From contig JAVHJL010000002.1 of the NCBI GenBank assembly GCA_036971715.1, positions 4,868,501 to 4,932,500 on the forward strand: a stretch of 64,000 nucleotides of DNA, written 5' to 3'. The notes under the pieces were generated by a model. It made no database searches. It saw only the letters and a program-made list of their open reading frames with translations, and was not told the origin of the DNA. Shown here one piece after another: positions 12,185 to 24,631 of this stretch. Source of the stretch: Arthrobotrys musiformis. Lineage: Eukaryota > Ascomycota > Orbiliomycetes > Orbiliales > Orbiliaceae. Positions within the stretch are counted from its first letter, which is position 1; each line of letters begins with the position of its first letter. Position numbers and translations under genes: made by a program.

Positions 12185-14678
12185 GTCGAAGTAAGAGTTC
12201 CATGAGCTCTGCTGGGCAGATCTCAAATCTGTGCACAGTCTGAGGAAAGTCGGGTCCTGTTGGTAGACCGTCCTATTTTTAGTATAAAATAAATATCGTT
12301 TCTTCGGATTGTCGCATTAGTCGAGTTGCTATACATATCCCTCTATACTCCTAGACGTTAAAAAGGGGGCCTTTGTTTGTCCTATTCTAAATGTCGTCGT
12401 AGATACCTTGCCTTGATGTTCAAAAGTGTCGTTCAGACTTCGAGCCTGAAATGAATGCAGAAGATGGAACGAATGTGCATCATATGTATATCTGATCAGA
12501 AGAAAGTGATCCCCAATCTTCGCCCATATAAGTGTCCAAATATGGTCCCTGAGTATTAATAAAAATCCGAAGATAAAAATTTGACAAAAGAGATTGATAA
12601 TAAGAGCGAAAGCTGACGGCGGTATCCCAACCATGAATTATAATCTATATATCAAAATATTACAGAGTATAGGCCGGATTTAGTGCGGGTTTATCCAACA
12701 CCAGCCCTTCGCTTCTCGGTTGTGCCGACGAAAGAACAAGCTTTCGGCTGCTGCCGGCAAGCCCACCAGGACCAGGTTACTCATCACCATATCTCCACAA
12801 TAGATCCGAATTACCAAAGCTCAAACTTCCCACGGCGGCAAGGCCTTCGAAGCTAACTCACGAAACGACTAGATAGTTACCCCGAACATCTTTTTTGGGC
12901 CCTGAGATTTGGTAATCAGGGCCCATTGGGCAGATCGCAGATGAGCCAGAAATTTTGAAACTGTCCGGATCTTTTGAAGACAAGATGACCCCCCACATGC
13001 GGAGCTGGGGTATCTTTCCGTAAGCCGGGAAATCTTTGAATATCTCAACTACTCTAAACCTCGACAGTGCGCGCGCGTATACAACGAATCCACAATCGAG
13101 GCATTGGCCACGATCCCGGAGCTCTGTCAATTGCAACAGGAAGGATCGAAAGAACTCCGCTCGGTCCAGACAGAGCAAACGCAGCTCCATAGATGCATTA
13201 CTACAGCTACCTGAAATCCACGAAAACACACGCATGTAGACATCTATCTATACCGAAGAAATCCGAGACTACGGTTAGCATACCGACCAAACTAACGCAA
13301 GTTTAACCTAAATTTACAAAGGCTAAGCGATATATATCAGTAGTCGAAACGCATAAAGCTTCCTGAAGGTACTTAACTAGCTAGGTCGGTAGATGTATGA
13401 TTAAGCATATAAGACGGACGGACTAAGAGAGTTCCGTGAACACGGGATTCATGAGTAATCAAACTTCATTTGTCCCACTATCCCTTACATATAGAGGAGG
13501 GAGGCGATAAAGACTTATGCGTGCGTAGCTATCGATAACGTGCTACCCCACAAAAAACGAGTACACGAGTAACGTCTTAATTGAAAGGTGTAATTGATCG
13601 AGAGCGTTAAACCGCCAGTCGGATCAAGTAAAGATCTCCACGCAATGACATATCGCCGAACCGGTATCGCGTGGTCCTCCACCTAGACTTCGTCCTCTGT
13701 GTAACAAGTTAACTTAATTGAAATTGAGTGCTACATTGACGCACAACATCTCGCAAAGATCCAAGCGTCTGCAATCTGGAGCTCAATGACAGCCTTGAAG
13801 GGAGCTAAAAGTCAGGAGCTGCATTACCCATGGCCCACAGGACGCGATATCCCTTGCAGCTTCTAAAAAGGACGAGAAAAGAATACATTTCGACACGGAA
13901 CGGGTGAATTGACAATCAGTTGCCCGATTTAGTCTACCCCAAATGCAAATGTTACGGCCACACCGAAGGATATCGCCAATTGGAAAAGCCTGATATAGCA
14001 TAATCCCACTTCATGCTTCGTATGAAGCGCTAACCGGGGCATGATTCCCTATAGCCTTTGCTATAGGTAGCAGATAGACTAGCTAGGATTTTGTCTATAT
14101 GTATTAAGTTATCATAATACTGTGGAAGTTTTGACAGGTTGGTCATACACGCGGTTGGCCCGCGTCGGGATTAAAGAAAGTAAGCTCCATGCACATGCCA
14201 TGCCACCACACCTCCAACAGAGAAAAAAAACCACCTAAACGAAAGTAGCATTCTCGATGACATCACGGGCCAGAGCACCGTTAACTTTTTGGATATCGGA
14301 TTGGGTGCCGACAGACACAAAGCTTAGAAAGGAGGGAAATATACCTCGAAGCTCCAAACCGATAAGGAGAATTAAGTAATCCACCCCTCCCTTCGTTGGC
14401 TACGCGTACGTACACCGACGCTCCATTTTTTTTTTTATAAATAAGCTGTAAATCTTCCCCCAATTCTCAAGTTCAGTCTCAAGCTCGTTCGTTCGAATTG
14501 ACATCGTGTAACAAGCTTCCAAGTTCGGCTAACCCAATTCGGACGATCCAATCGACCACAAAATCAACGCACCTTTCTCTCATCATATCATTCCTCATAG
14601 CTAGCGATATCACTTCCCCCCAAAATACTACATCCTCAATCGACTACTTAGATCCACTATTATAATAATACCATAACA
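12185..14678. other. Intergenic region, one doubtful minus-strand ORF
   Basis: No supported gene. A 125-codon minus-strand ATG frame (12858-13235) has no family resemblance or splice context. Small perfect hairpins occur near 14010-14065, for example CTATAG-N6-CTATAG. The segment at 14430-14445 holds a T-run and a TATA element for the next gene. Confidence 0.45.
14436..14444 (+). promoter_or_regulatory. TATA-like element upstream of the alcohol dehydrogenase gene
   Basis: TATAAATAA directly follows a T-run and lies 235 bp upstream of the ATG at 14679. A long CT- and AC-rich leader follows, typical of well-expressed fungal genes. Confidence 0.45.
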
Positions 14679-15976
14679 ATGTCCGGACTACCACCAACCT
14701 TCAAAGCTGCAGTTGTCGAAACTCCCGGAAACACCGCCGCCTACGGTGCCAGACCCGGTGAAGAATCCCCTGTAAAATTCACACTCAAAGATGTCCCCCT
14801 CAAGAAACCGGCCCACGGACAAGTCCTCGTCAAGGTTATCGCATCGGGAATCTGTGGATCTGATGTGCACATCTTAAACGGTAAAGTCGGTGCTCAATTG
14901 TATGCCGATAGAAAAGTCCCTTCATGTCCGACGTGGGAAGCTTAAGCTAATGAGGACAACTAAATAGCCCACACGTCTCCGGCCACGAAATCATCGGTGA
15001 AATCGCCGCTATCCCAGAAAGCGAAGACCACTGGAAGATTGGCGACAGAGTCGGTGGAGGATGGCACGGTGGTCACTGTCACTTCTGCACACAATGCAAA
15101 CGTGGCAAGTTCCTACTTTGCGAGAACGAAGCTATCAACGGTGTCACTAGTTGGGGAGGCTGTATGTCGTCCAACCCCCTTTCGAGAGACCCTCCACTAT
15201 ATATAATCAATGGCTCACAGTTTCTGCTCAAAACACAGTGGCACAATACGTTCTTCTCCGCAGAGAAGCCGTAGTCTCGGTCCCGACCGACGTCGACCCA
15301 GCTTCATACGCCCCAATCCTCTGCGCAGGCGTCACAGTTTTCAACGGCCTTCGAAACATGGGTATCCGCCACGGTGGAATCGTCGCAATAGCCGGTGTCG
15401 GCGGCCTAGGGCATCTCGCTGTCCAATATGCCGCTAACATGGGTTATAAAGTCGTTGCTATCGGCCGTAGCGAATCAAAGAAGGAAGAGGCCTTGAAGTT
15501 CGGAGCCAAGTCTTATATCTACGGAACTCCTGCCGAAACTGTCGAGCAATTGAAGAAGATGGGTGGAGCGGATTGTATCGTTGTCACTGCGAACAGCCCT
15601 GAATTAACTTCACAATTGCAAGGCGGATTGGTTAAGGGTGGTACCTTGTTGGTTCTTGCTAGTGAGTGCACCATCTCGGGGGCAATTCGTCTGGCACCGC
15701 GAGACCAGGCAATTCCCATTACAAGGACCGGTCGCTAATATAAAATGAATAGTTGTCGGTTCTGCTCCATTCGATAGCGGCAAACTCATCACACAAGAAC
15801 ACGCCGTTAGGGGCTGGCCAGCCGGCTCATCAATCGACTCCGAAGAAGCTATCGACTTCGCCAAGGAATTTGGGGTCAACTGTATCGTCCAGAAGTTCCC
15901 GTTGGAAAACATCCAACAAGCGTACGACCTAGTCGACACCGGAAAGGTTAGGTACAGGAGTGTTATCGTTATGTAA
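14679..15976 (+). CDS. Zinc-dependent alcohol dehydrogenase (MDR family)
   Basis: Four exons (14679-14899, 14968-15161, 15239-15661, 15753-15976) join to 353 aa; introns are 68, 77 and 91 nt. The N-terminal GroES-like half has catalytic zinc ligands in SGICGSDVH and GHEIIGE. The structural zinc loop is CHFCTQCKRGKFLLC (four cysteines). APILCAGVTVFNGL supplies the third catalytic-site cysteine. The Rossmann fold carries AGVGGLGHLAVQYA, followed by VVAIGRSESKK, which suits NAD(P)H binding. The length matches MDR alcohol dehydrogenases, and all zinc residues are present. It should oxidise a primary or secondary alcohol, or reduce the aldehyde; the substrate cannot be told. The first donor was placed at 14900 (GTATGC) because the nearer GT at 14881 breaks the frame of the conserved GHE segment. 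Confidence 0.88.
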
Positions 15977-17362
15977 ATGCGTATATTTCAGCTGCGAAAG
16001 CAAGAAGCCATGGAGAAGTGCGGAAGGGATAACGGATAAGTGGTAACAGGGAGGCGTTCGGCGGGAGTTCTTTGACGAGGAAAAAGTGACAATTCTTAGT
16101 GTTAGTCAACCAATAGCTATGTCGGGACAGTTGATAATGAATCCATATTACAAAACCTAGTCCACATATTGTATCGTCGGCAGACTCCCCAACTAGCTTG
16201 GTCCACATGTGCATTATATTCTAGATCTTCATGGATCCATTAATTTCTTTTAAATAGGATGGCTAGCTAAGAGTACATATAACCGCGCGTGTTTGCTGAT
16301 ATTACTTTTAAGAGCATTGACTGGATTCAAAATGCAATGAAAGGGTACCCAAAAGAGCGCAACGAAGGTTGAATGGTACCCATAGTATATTTTTGGTTTC
16401 CACCAGTAACTAGTCCGCAAAAGCGTCATCCAACTGGACTACACTGTCATAATAGATAAATATGTACAATAGAAAAGTTAGGAGAAGAAAAAAATGGCGT
16501 GAAAGTTAAACGTCAACGAAGTTAAAAAGACAGAAAAGGTCGAGATATCGATAGTAGTTAGTAGACAGAACCTTTCAATCATAGAACGCCCCTTATCGCA
16601 CTCCGGTGTTTTCCAAAAAAAAAAAAAAATTGCAAAGAAAAAAGGGACACAAAAACTAAAACAGACAAACAAATAAATTGCAGGGAAACTTTCAGACCGT
16701 TAAACCAAAAGAAGAACGGAGAGGAAATGATAGAAGAGAGGTAAATAGCAAATACAATCAAGCTGACTTTCCGCGGTAAAAAAGAAAACAATAAGGACAT
16801 GCAAGAAATAATATCGATAAAGACGAGGATGATATAATAGGATAAGGCCGTTATGGTAGTGGAGTTGTTTTGGTGATATATGGATAAGGAGATCGAGTTG
16901 ATGAAGCATTAGTCGCACCCACGAAAAATTATGTAGGGATGGATATCCAAACATTGCATGAAACGAGTACCAAAAGGGAAAAAAGGCATTACGCAGAGGA
17001 TTCAAACGGAAAAGCGGCCGATAAAAATCAAAGGACTGTGGAAAGAAGAGGAACGAAAATAAGAAAAAGTAGGTGTTAAGACAATGAGATGAATTGAGAG
17101 AGTCGCACCAAAAAGCAACGAAGAAAGTCAAAGTCGAAGAGACAACTTTTGGGCATACTGAAAGCCCGATATATTACAGTAGGTCGTGGTTTGCCAGTCG
17201 ATTTCGTATACGGTAGATATCGGAGTATTGGTTTCCGGTGTATCAAATATATCGTGGCCGTTATATATAAAAATGGAGATGCTAGGCTTGTCGAAATAAA
17301 AAGGAGCGTGTATCGAGTCATGATATGCCGATCGTGTGATTAAACGATAGGGATGAAACCGA
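15977..17362. other. Convergent intergenic region, purine-rich on plus strand
   Basis: This lies between the convergent alcohol dehydrogenase (plus) and zinc-binding protein (minus) genes. From about 16465 the plus strand is strongly A/G-rich, with an A run at about 16616-16629. On the minus strand this gives long Phe/Leu/Ser-rich open frames, for example 16700-17131, which are composition artefacts. Both 3' UTRs should lie here. Confidence 0.5.
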
Positions 17363-19101
17363 TCACCGGATGCGCATTCGGACGGCCTTGAACTTAGTAT
17401 CCAACCCTCCGCAGCTTGGGCAGGTCCCGTGAGCCTCATCACCGTCCACATAACCGTCGCTTCCCTTCCTCACGCAGCTGCGGCATAATCCGGCAATGCA
17501 CTCAGAACAAGCCATGGCTTCACCCATGGCTGTCAAAAGGCCACAGCCACTGCACTCAACCTTAGGAGTGTACGTGATTGTGATCTGCGGGCTATAAGGA
17601 CCACCGGCTTTGTTGAGATTGTTCAAACCCCCTAAATGTGCTGCCTCTGGGAAATCCGTATCCATTTTATTCGAGTTTAGCATACCCGTGGAAGCTCGAG
17701 GTGAGACCGATCTGCTGAAATTCGGAATTTGCATTTTCTCAAATGTTCCCGAATCAGGCGGGGTATCACGGCGGTCTGACATCGGTGGGGTAATGTTGGT
17801 AGTGCGAACCCGATGTTCAAGATCAGCCATCGAGCGGGATTTAGTAAGAGTGTTTCCACCGTAACCAAATGCCGCTGGGGGTGGCTGATTCAGGAATTCT
17901 GGAGCTTGCGAAGCAACAAATACCAGTTCATCCCAACGGGTCCGAGCTTCGTCGTCTCCACTAATGGTGGAGGAGGCAGGTCGGACAAGGTCATCGTGCT
18001 CGAGAGTACGATCAGGGTCGGATTCGTTTCCAGTGGCGGCGCTACTAGGCTCGTACGACATTGGGGTATTCTGGCGTGATAGGTGGGGCGAACTCATAAT
18101 AGGAAGTCGCTTTCGCTGACGGGAGGGTGGATGGGGGATGTGGAGAGGCTCAAGACCCTGGAGTGTCGACACAGAAGAAGGGTGAAATGTGTGGTGGCGA
18201 CGAGTGTTATCAATAGAGGAATTGTTCTTCCGTTTCCTCGCTATGGTAGTTTGTAAAGGTTTCTGGAGCGGTGGCTGTCGAAGGAGCGAAGTAAATGTTA
18301 GTTTCAACCAGGGGAGTGATAATTTTTCCAAAAATTTAAATTTTTTAATTTTTGAAATTTTTTTTGCGAGCTCACCTGTGAAACTTCGCTTCCAAAGCTA
18401 GCAAAAGGTGGACCGGCTCTACCCATACCAATCGAATTCAGAGAGGTGTTGGTACTCGACATATCAACATCAGAATTCGTGGAAGGTGGAGTGAGGTCCT
18501 CGACTCGAGTTTCAAAGCTGTTGTCTTCAAATCCTGTTTGCAACATCATGTTAGCATATCGTCAATCGTATTGGGGTTTTATGCAACTGGTGAGCTCGAC
18601 TCTCAAGCCAACTTGCAAAACTCTAACAACTTACGCCAACCAGTGCTTTTAGCTCTCTCCTCCCCGCCGCCAGGTTGAAGATTTCGTCCTCGACCAGGAC
18701 TAGGCGGGCCTCCCATACCCCCAACTGGTAGTGATGTCAAAATGTTCGCTGTAGAAGCATTCATTGCAGCGTTCCTAACCATCCTATCAAAGCTATCTTT
18801 CGTTGCTGATAGTCGGGGTACGTAGTCATCGGGATGGGCACGACGAATATGCTCCTGCATTGAACGATACCTCCTTTCCTGTTACATGGCACCAGAAAGC
18901 TCTGGTTAGTATCTGTCTGCCAGAAAACATGTTGCTCTCATTTTTGATTAAAAGGTTACGATGATTAGATTAACTTACTCCAGTGCATTTTTTAAGACAC
19001 CTGCGACCATCCGGTCGGACAAGCGGGCAAATAACCTCGCCATCTGGATCTACCGGACCACCTGCAACATGAGGTTCCGCGGATGTAGTCCTAGACATCA
19101 T
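17363..19101 (-). CDS. Zinc-binding protein: N-terminal C2H2-like finger, C-terminal eight-cysteine cluster
   Basis: Four exons (19101..18979, 18878..18635, 18533..18376, 18274..17363) join to 478 aa, with introns of 100, 101 and 101 nt. Residues 24-60 form a finger-like unit. It has CPLVRPDGRRCLKKC, then the start of exon 2 (ERRYRSMQEHIRRAHPDD), so the cysteines and the two histidines of one finger come from different exons. The middle is long, Ser/Pro-rich and disordered, with repeated TPP/SP phospho-sites and basic patches (ARKRKNN, RQRKR) that could be nuclear signals. The C-terminal 70 residues hold four CxxC pairs (CSGC, CSEC, CRSC, CPSC), a zinc-ribbon or RING-like arrangement. I know the N-terminal unit as a conserved fungal type but not a characterised gene. 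A chromatin or transcription role is inferred. An ATG doublet opens the frame. Confidence 0.78.
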
Positions 19102-19922
19102 CTTCGCACTGTGTTGCTCCAACAAGGAGTGGATTGCGATCTTGCTAGCCGTTGTTGCGGTTCCGAAGAGCTAGCCTTCAGGTCTCCTAAGCTAAATCGA
19201 TGGTATTGGGGGGGTTACGGGAGCGGCTGAGCTAAGCTCGAGAAGCGGCAGGAACGACGAGATGTGTTGTCGGTGACGAGAACATGGAATGCTGAGCTGT
19301 CTGTGAGTGTCGCTGCAAACGGAGGAACCGATTCGACTCCGTAAGGCAAGTTGTCTAGCTGAGAAGGTAAGATGTGGTATTGTAGTTGCTGCAAACTGTG
19401 AATTCTCGCCTGGGGGTTGGAGGGGAATTCGTAAAATTCGGTCGCGGGAGAGAGGGAAAGAAAAAGGATTGCAGCAGTCAGTGCGGTGCAGAGTTGACTC
19501 GCAGGCAGGCAGGCAAGCGGGCGGGCTGTTGTTTAGTCGAGATCGAGATCAGAAGAACCAGAATCGGGCTCCAAGCTTGGGCGGACGGATTCCTTGTTAG
19601 ATTGGCCAAAAACGTCCCTTGCTTCCTTCTGGTTTGTTGGTTGCTATGTGCTATCCCACACCTGGGCCAAAGTACCCGAGCAAATGCTCCAGCTTGCAAT
19701 GATCAAACAAACAATGCAGCTTCTTTTTTCCCCTCCTCTCTCTGGATCTCCTTAGGCTGATGGTGGTGGCGGTCCTTGTCCGTGGAAACTGCAGGTACGG
19801 AAGGGCAAGGTTGAATATCAAGCACGGAAAACTGTGCGGCTCGGTGTAAAAGCACGGAAAGGCAGATAGACAAAGGCAGTACCGATTTCTTAAAGGGAGG
19901 CCTTGATTACTTCGCGAGGTGC

Positions 19923-19942
19923 AAAAAAAAAAAAAAAAAAAA
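19923..19942 (+). repeat. Poly(A)20 tract
   Basis: An uninterrupted run of 20 A in the purine-rich block upstream of the minus-strand zinc-binding gene. It reads as poly-T, a nucleosome-excluding element, in that gene's orientation. Confidence 0.8.
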
Positions 19943-20638
19943 CCTGGAGACTATATGAAAAGAGAGTGAAAAAAAAAGGAAGCGAACGAAACGAAAGGAC
20001 ACCAAAGCAAGATGCGCAAGGGTTGAGAGAAGCTATCCCAAATCCCAAATCCCACTTTTCCTCGGAGAATAAACAGCCACCCGATATGAATGAGAAGGAT
20101 GATCTTCCGTTGCTGTTGCTGGTGCTGTAAATATCAAATGTTGCTGCCAAAGGTGATCAGGTAAAATAAAGTGCAGAGCGAGAGGAGCTACTGGCTGCTT
20201 TTTAGGGCGGATGAATGGGAAGCCGTTTGCTGGTCTTCGGAAAGCCGGTAGCGACCAATGCGGGAATTGAATCGATTGCAAGAACGAAAGAAAGGTGACT
20301 TGCCGCTGGAAGCCAACAATACTTGATGGATTGATACTTGATGGGGTCTCCTCCCTGGAGTTCAAAAAGCTGATAACCGAAAAGCTCAGAGAAACTTAAG
20401 CCTGGAGCTGAGGGGAAGAAGAGAGGGGAAAACAGGATGAGAAGAAGAACGAAAGAGATGAGACCTGGAATGAGGTTATGTTGGCTCGAGCAGAGCTTCT
20501 TAGCTTGTCTGCAAGCAAAGACAGAGGGGCAGCAGCAGGAGATATTTGCGAACCACCAGTAGCATAGCGAGTAGAAGGAGGAAATAAAAGCAAAGAAGAA
20601 AAGAAAAGAAAAAAACCTTGGGCCAGCTTTTCAAAAGG

Positions 20639-20682
20639 AAAAAAAAAAAAAATGTTGTCAAAAATTAAAAAAAAAAAAAAAA
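20639..20682 (+). repeat. Twin poly(A) tracts
   Basis: Runs of 14 A (20639-20652) and 16 A (20667-20682) are separated by 14 nt. They lie in the same purine-rich block as the 20-A run near 19.9 kb. Confidence 0.75.
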
Positions 20683-23600
20683 TTCGGAGTACAGAGTACA
20701 AGGGTAGAAGGTTGTGCGGGCCTGCAAACTCTGGTACCTGCAACTTAACCTTGAAAACTCAATGGAAGCAAAGATTCAACTAAAATGATAGCTCGAGTTC
20801 TGTCTGTAACCGAACTTTACCTCAAACAGGCAGAAAGCGATGAAGGTCTCAGCTTGTTTGTGAGGAGCTACCCCAAAGACGGGAAGGGTCACCGGAGAAG
20901 CTTGAATTTTGGTAATCCAATGTAGACACAAATGAGACCACAAGCTCGAACAGCTGGGCTTTGAGCTAATGTAGCTGCTCCCTTCATGCAAAGAATGAGG
21001 CGATCCAAGAGCCAAAACCCAAAGGCAACCAAACTTGGGGGATCAATCATGCAGCTTCGAACGCCCGTCCGTTTAGTCGTATTATTAGCAGCTATATTGG
21101 TGGGTGTATTGATTATTGATTTCAAGGTCCGTTACATGCGCTGCACCGACCATTTAGCTTCCCTCCAGAGACAGATAATTCGACGCTGCGACCAGGGCGA
21201 ACCTTGTAATGGATGGCGGCGATCGAAATTCAAACTGTTCATAGAAGTGGCTGCACAGATGTGGGTAAGTCAGCGGAACATTAACTGGAATGGATTCGAA
21301 TATTGGACAGCACCTCGGCATCATGAAAATCAATGGTCGAAGGGAAAAAAAACCAACCCCCTGATATTTTTTTTCGTAAAGCAAAAAAAAAAACTGGAGC
21401 CGTGAATCGCGATCACTGGTGCACCCAAGCTACTGGGTCTAGTGATGGAGGATAGTAGCTCCAGAAGGAAAAACACCAACGTCGCTCCAAATTCGTCTTC
21501 TTCTGTTTCCTCATGTCTTTTTCCCGCCGAGTGAGGCAATTGTTTCTCCCTCGTTTCTCTCGTGCGTCGAACGAAAACACCACAAAAAAATGCGAAATCA
21601 TGTTCTGCCTTCCTTCTCATCTGATGAGACGAAGATTAGCTGCTGCGTCTTTTGAGCAATAAAATGGAGAAAGCGACAGCACAAGATGCTTCTGACAAGC
21701 CTCTCCATGCACTGTAACTAGGCAGGTCAGCAGGGGTAAAGGCAGCGAAAAGGCTCCTTTGTGTCAGATTTCTAGCCCGGGACCCATTAGTGGAGATGCT
21801 AGATGTAGCTTCCTTCAAGCAGCGGGAAAATCCCTGCAGCTCCCAATAACCACTAGCTTGCAAGAATGGCTTCTCGAAGGGCAAGTAATTTAGAAGAAGA
21901 TTGGATTCTTCATCTAATTAGATGAATCGGTCTCTGCTTTACCCGGGCCGAAAGGTTTACCCGACGATCTTCTGAAGGCCTGTTGACCATGGAAGCGCCT
22001 TCGCAGTTGCATATATGTACATACCTAGAGTACCTATGCAGATAATCATTTGATTCTTTGCATTGAACCGGAGGTCCTGCAGAAAGGGCATTCGAAGCTT
22101 TCTAAATAGGAAACGAGACGGCTTCCTAGCAGCCACAGCAATAACGGCAGAGTCAGCAACAGCAAAGAACCTTAGCTGAAAAGGGCGGTAGCCGTGGGCA
22201 AATGGACAAAGGAGGCTGGAGCGGTGGCTGGCGAAATACCCCATCAACATCCCGCCCTCACAAACCGGGTCATTTTGGCGTCATTTAGATCAGAACATCA
22301 GGTCAGGCGGGGTTGCTTTGAGACAGGAACCTTGTAAGGTCACAGCTGGGAAGCTCACATTTTGGGCCAAATGAAGTTTGAGGAGTACTGCAGGAACAGC
22401 CGACAAGACCACAAAACTTGCAGCTTGATGCGGCACGGACCTGAATCAGGCTTTAGGCCGAAAATGTGCCTTCTGCATTCTGAACGGATATTGCCCCAAG
22501 CTGGCCTGTTATATTAAAGAATGCGCCTAATGGTCCAAGGTATGGTTAATCCGTCGGGTTGGTCAATAGAATTCCTCCTTTCGGAAGGCAAGCAATCAAG
22601 ATGAGAGTAATTGCATACAGTAGTTAGTTAGAGTGCACGTACTCGGTTTGCTCGGATAACAATCCCTAATATAAGCATCGTTCGTCTCAACATTCAGGGT
22701 GACATCGTTCGATCGTTGTTTTAGTTGCAGGTGCTAGTCCATCGTGTTTAGCTAATTAGCGAGATGCATGATTGCGATGGTAATGAAGCTCCACTGAAGG
22801 CTCCAAGGCCGCTTTGCAAATGAGAGAAGGTCGAGAAGGGTGTGCACAGGTAGATAGTTAAAGGATGAGCTGCCCGGCTTTAGATCAAGTTTCGGGGCAC
22901 GGCTCTAGAAAGAAATATTCTCCAGCCTGAAGCTTCGAGGAATTTTGTTCATGAGAACTGATGCTGGTCAGTCTCGCGGTGATACTGGTTAACGTTGGCG
23001 TCGACGTCTGGCCATGCCGGAGAAGCTCGAGACTGCTAGGGAAGCTGCCGCAAAGACAACACAAAATCTACGACAACACAAAACCCAGTCTCGACACTGC
23101 ACGAAACCGTTCGTCACTGCAACACACAAAACACAACAAGGTCGACATTGGCAGTGGTGTAGAGCTTGGCCTCGCGCGGCTACAGCTCGGTTGGTGACGA
23201 TGCGGGCGGGCGGAAATCCTCGGGTCTCAAGGAGCGATCGGGGCGGATCTAGCGGAAGGGCTTTCGATAAGATAAAAAACAAAAATGCGCCATCGGCTAG
23301 ATTACCATCGCAGATTTTAGCCAATCCCGGCCGATATGTCAGTGGGTAATAGGTACTGAAAGGCAGGATATGTCTCGAGGCTAATTGAAGCCATCATGCA
23401 CTCAAGCTACCTACCATGCAATACATTATGCATAGGATGACGAATTGGGCCGTGAGGCTAATCACCGCTCTATACTCATTTATCCACACTCGATTATACA
23501 TGCCACGGTGTGGACATCGGACAGATATGGGTATGCTTGCTGTGTTTTAGTTTGAGGAACTCAGGCAATACTGACGTCATAGAAAGAAATAAAATACCTT

Positions 23601-24334
23601 TCCATAGTAATGAAGCTACTAGCTACATGGAGAGCTATAAAGAAACCAGACTAGCTATAGGAAGAGAAGAAACTGGACACCAGACGGCGTCAACGGGAGG
23701 TATGGATGAACCATCGAGATGTACCGTAGGCCGTCATACAGTAATTACAAAAACCATAGAAAGTGGAGTAGGAAATTCGAAAAATGAAAACGATAAAGAG
23801 AAATCGAGGTGCTCGAGTGTTAGCTTGCATTATGGAAAGGAAGTGAAAGGAAATGAAAGGAAAAAAGAACGAGGAACCCTCCCAAGAACTCCATCGACAT
23901 GCGTAACTGGTACCGTATGATAACGATCATGATCTCCAGAAACAGACGCCAGGTGAAGATAGTAAAAGCAATCATGGCAATGGTATCGGATCAAAAAAGC
24001 GAGGAACCTTGAAAAAAAAAAGAGGCTTCCTGCAGCACCGCTCGTCAATATAGGCGGGATGGAAAGGGACAAAAAAGGGGAAAGAAACATCATAAAGGAG
24101 ACTTGCTGGTTGACCAAAAAGCTGGCAAACCGGCGAGAGCGAAACCATGTCGATGCGAAGCAAGAAAGCAAACTCAAGAGATGCGGAGACGCCATGAAAT
24201 GCAGGATCCTAGAAGAACTAATCATAGAAGGACCCAACCAGTGATCCTGCGGCCGTAAATGAATTGGTAACAAAAGCAGAACTTCTGCCCCGGGAACATA
24301 GGCATGGGAAAGACGAAGAAGAAAAAATAAAAGG

Positions 24335-24351
24335 AAAAAAAAAAAAAAAAA
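24335..24351 (+). repeat. Poly(A)17 tract
   Basis: A run of 17 A in the purine-rich block downstream of the small Cys-rich minus-strand gene. On that gene's strand it reads as poly-T and may lie in or just past its 3' UTR. Confidence 0.75.
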
Positions 24352-24631
24352 GAAAAACGGGAGAAATAGTTCCTGTCATAACGCCAAGTTGCTGAATGTC
24401 GATTTGAAACAATGGTCGAATGCCGTGAAAGTTGCTGAAGGGAGAAAAAGAAGAGAAAAGGGCTAGCAATGATGGCAGTGGTCGTAAACACAGCCATCAC
24501 GAGTCTGCGGTCGTTGTGGGCGGTCTTTGCCAGTGTTGAGGAACGATTCCGATTGCGTATATCTTGTGATCGTGGAATAATGAAACGTCGCTAGCACACC
24601 GAGCAGAAGAAGTCCGAGATATATGGGGAGG

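Larger units (their letters stand above)
19102..24631. other. Long gene-poor, purine-biased region
   Basis: No reliable gene in 5.5 kb. The plus strand is purine-rich in blocks (about 19400-20720 and 23600-24440) with several A runs. Read from the minus strand these blocks are CT-rich, and the part next to 19101 may be the promoter and leader of the zinc-binding gene. A (GGCA)n stretch lies near 19502-19515. A 139-codon plus-strand frame at 20986-21405 has one hydrophobic segment but ends in a poly-A run and has no other support. Confidence 0.45.

Noticed and set aside
12858..13235. Minus-strand ATG ORF of 125 codons
   Set aside because: No family resemblance, no promoter or splice signals, and an overlapping plus-strand frame.
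16700..17131. Minus-strand ORF of 143 codons rich in Phe and Leu
   Set aside because: The composition follows from the purine-rich plus strand; membrane-protein appearance is an artefact.
18275..18331. Start of the zinc-binding protein at 18331
   Set aside because: That codon is TTG and lies inside intron 3; the gene begins at the ATG at 19101 three exons upstream.
20986..21405. 139-codon ORF with one hydrophobic helix
   Set aside because: It ends in a poly-A run, lies in a region of biased composition, and has no further support.
23014..23349. 111-codon ORF
   Set aside because: The opposite strand is open across the same interval and the product has no motif.
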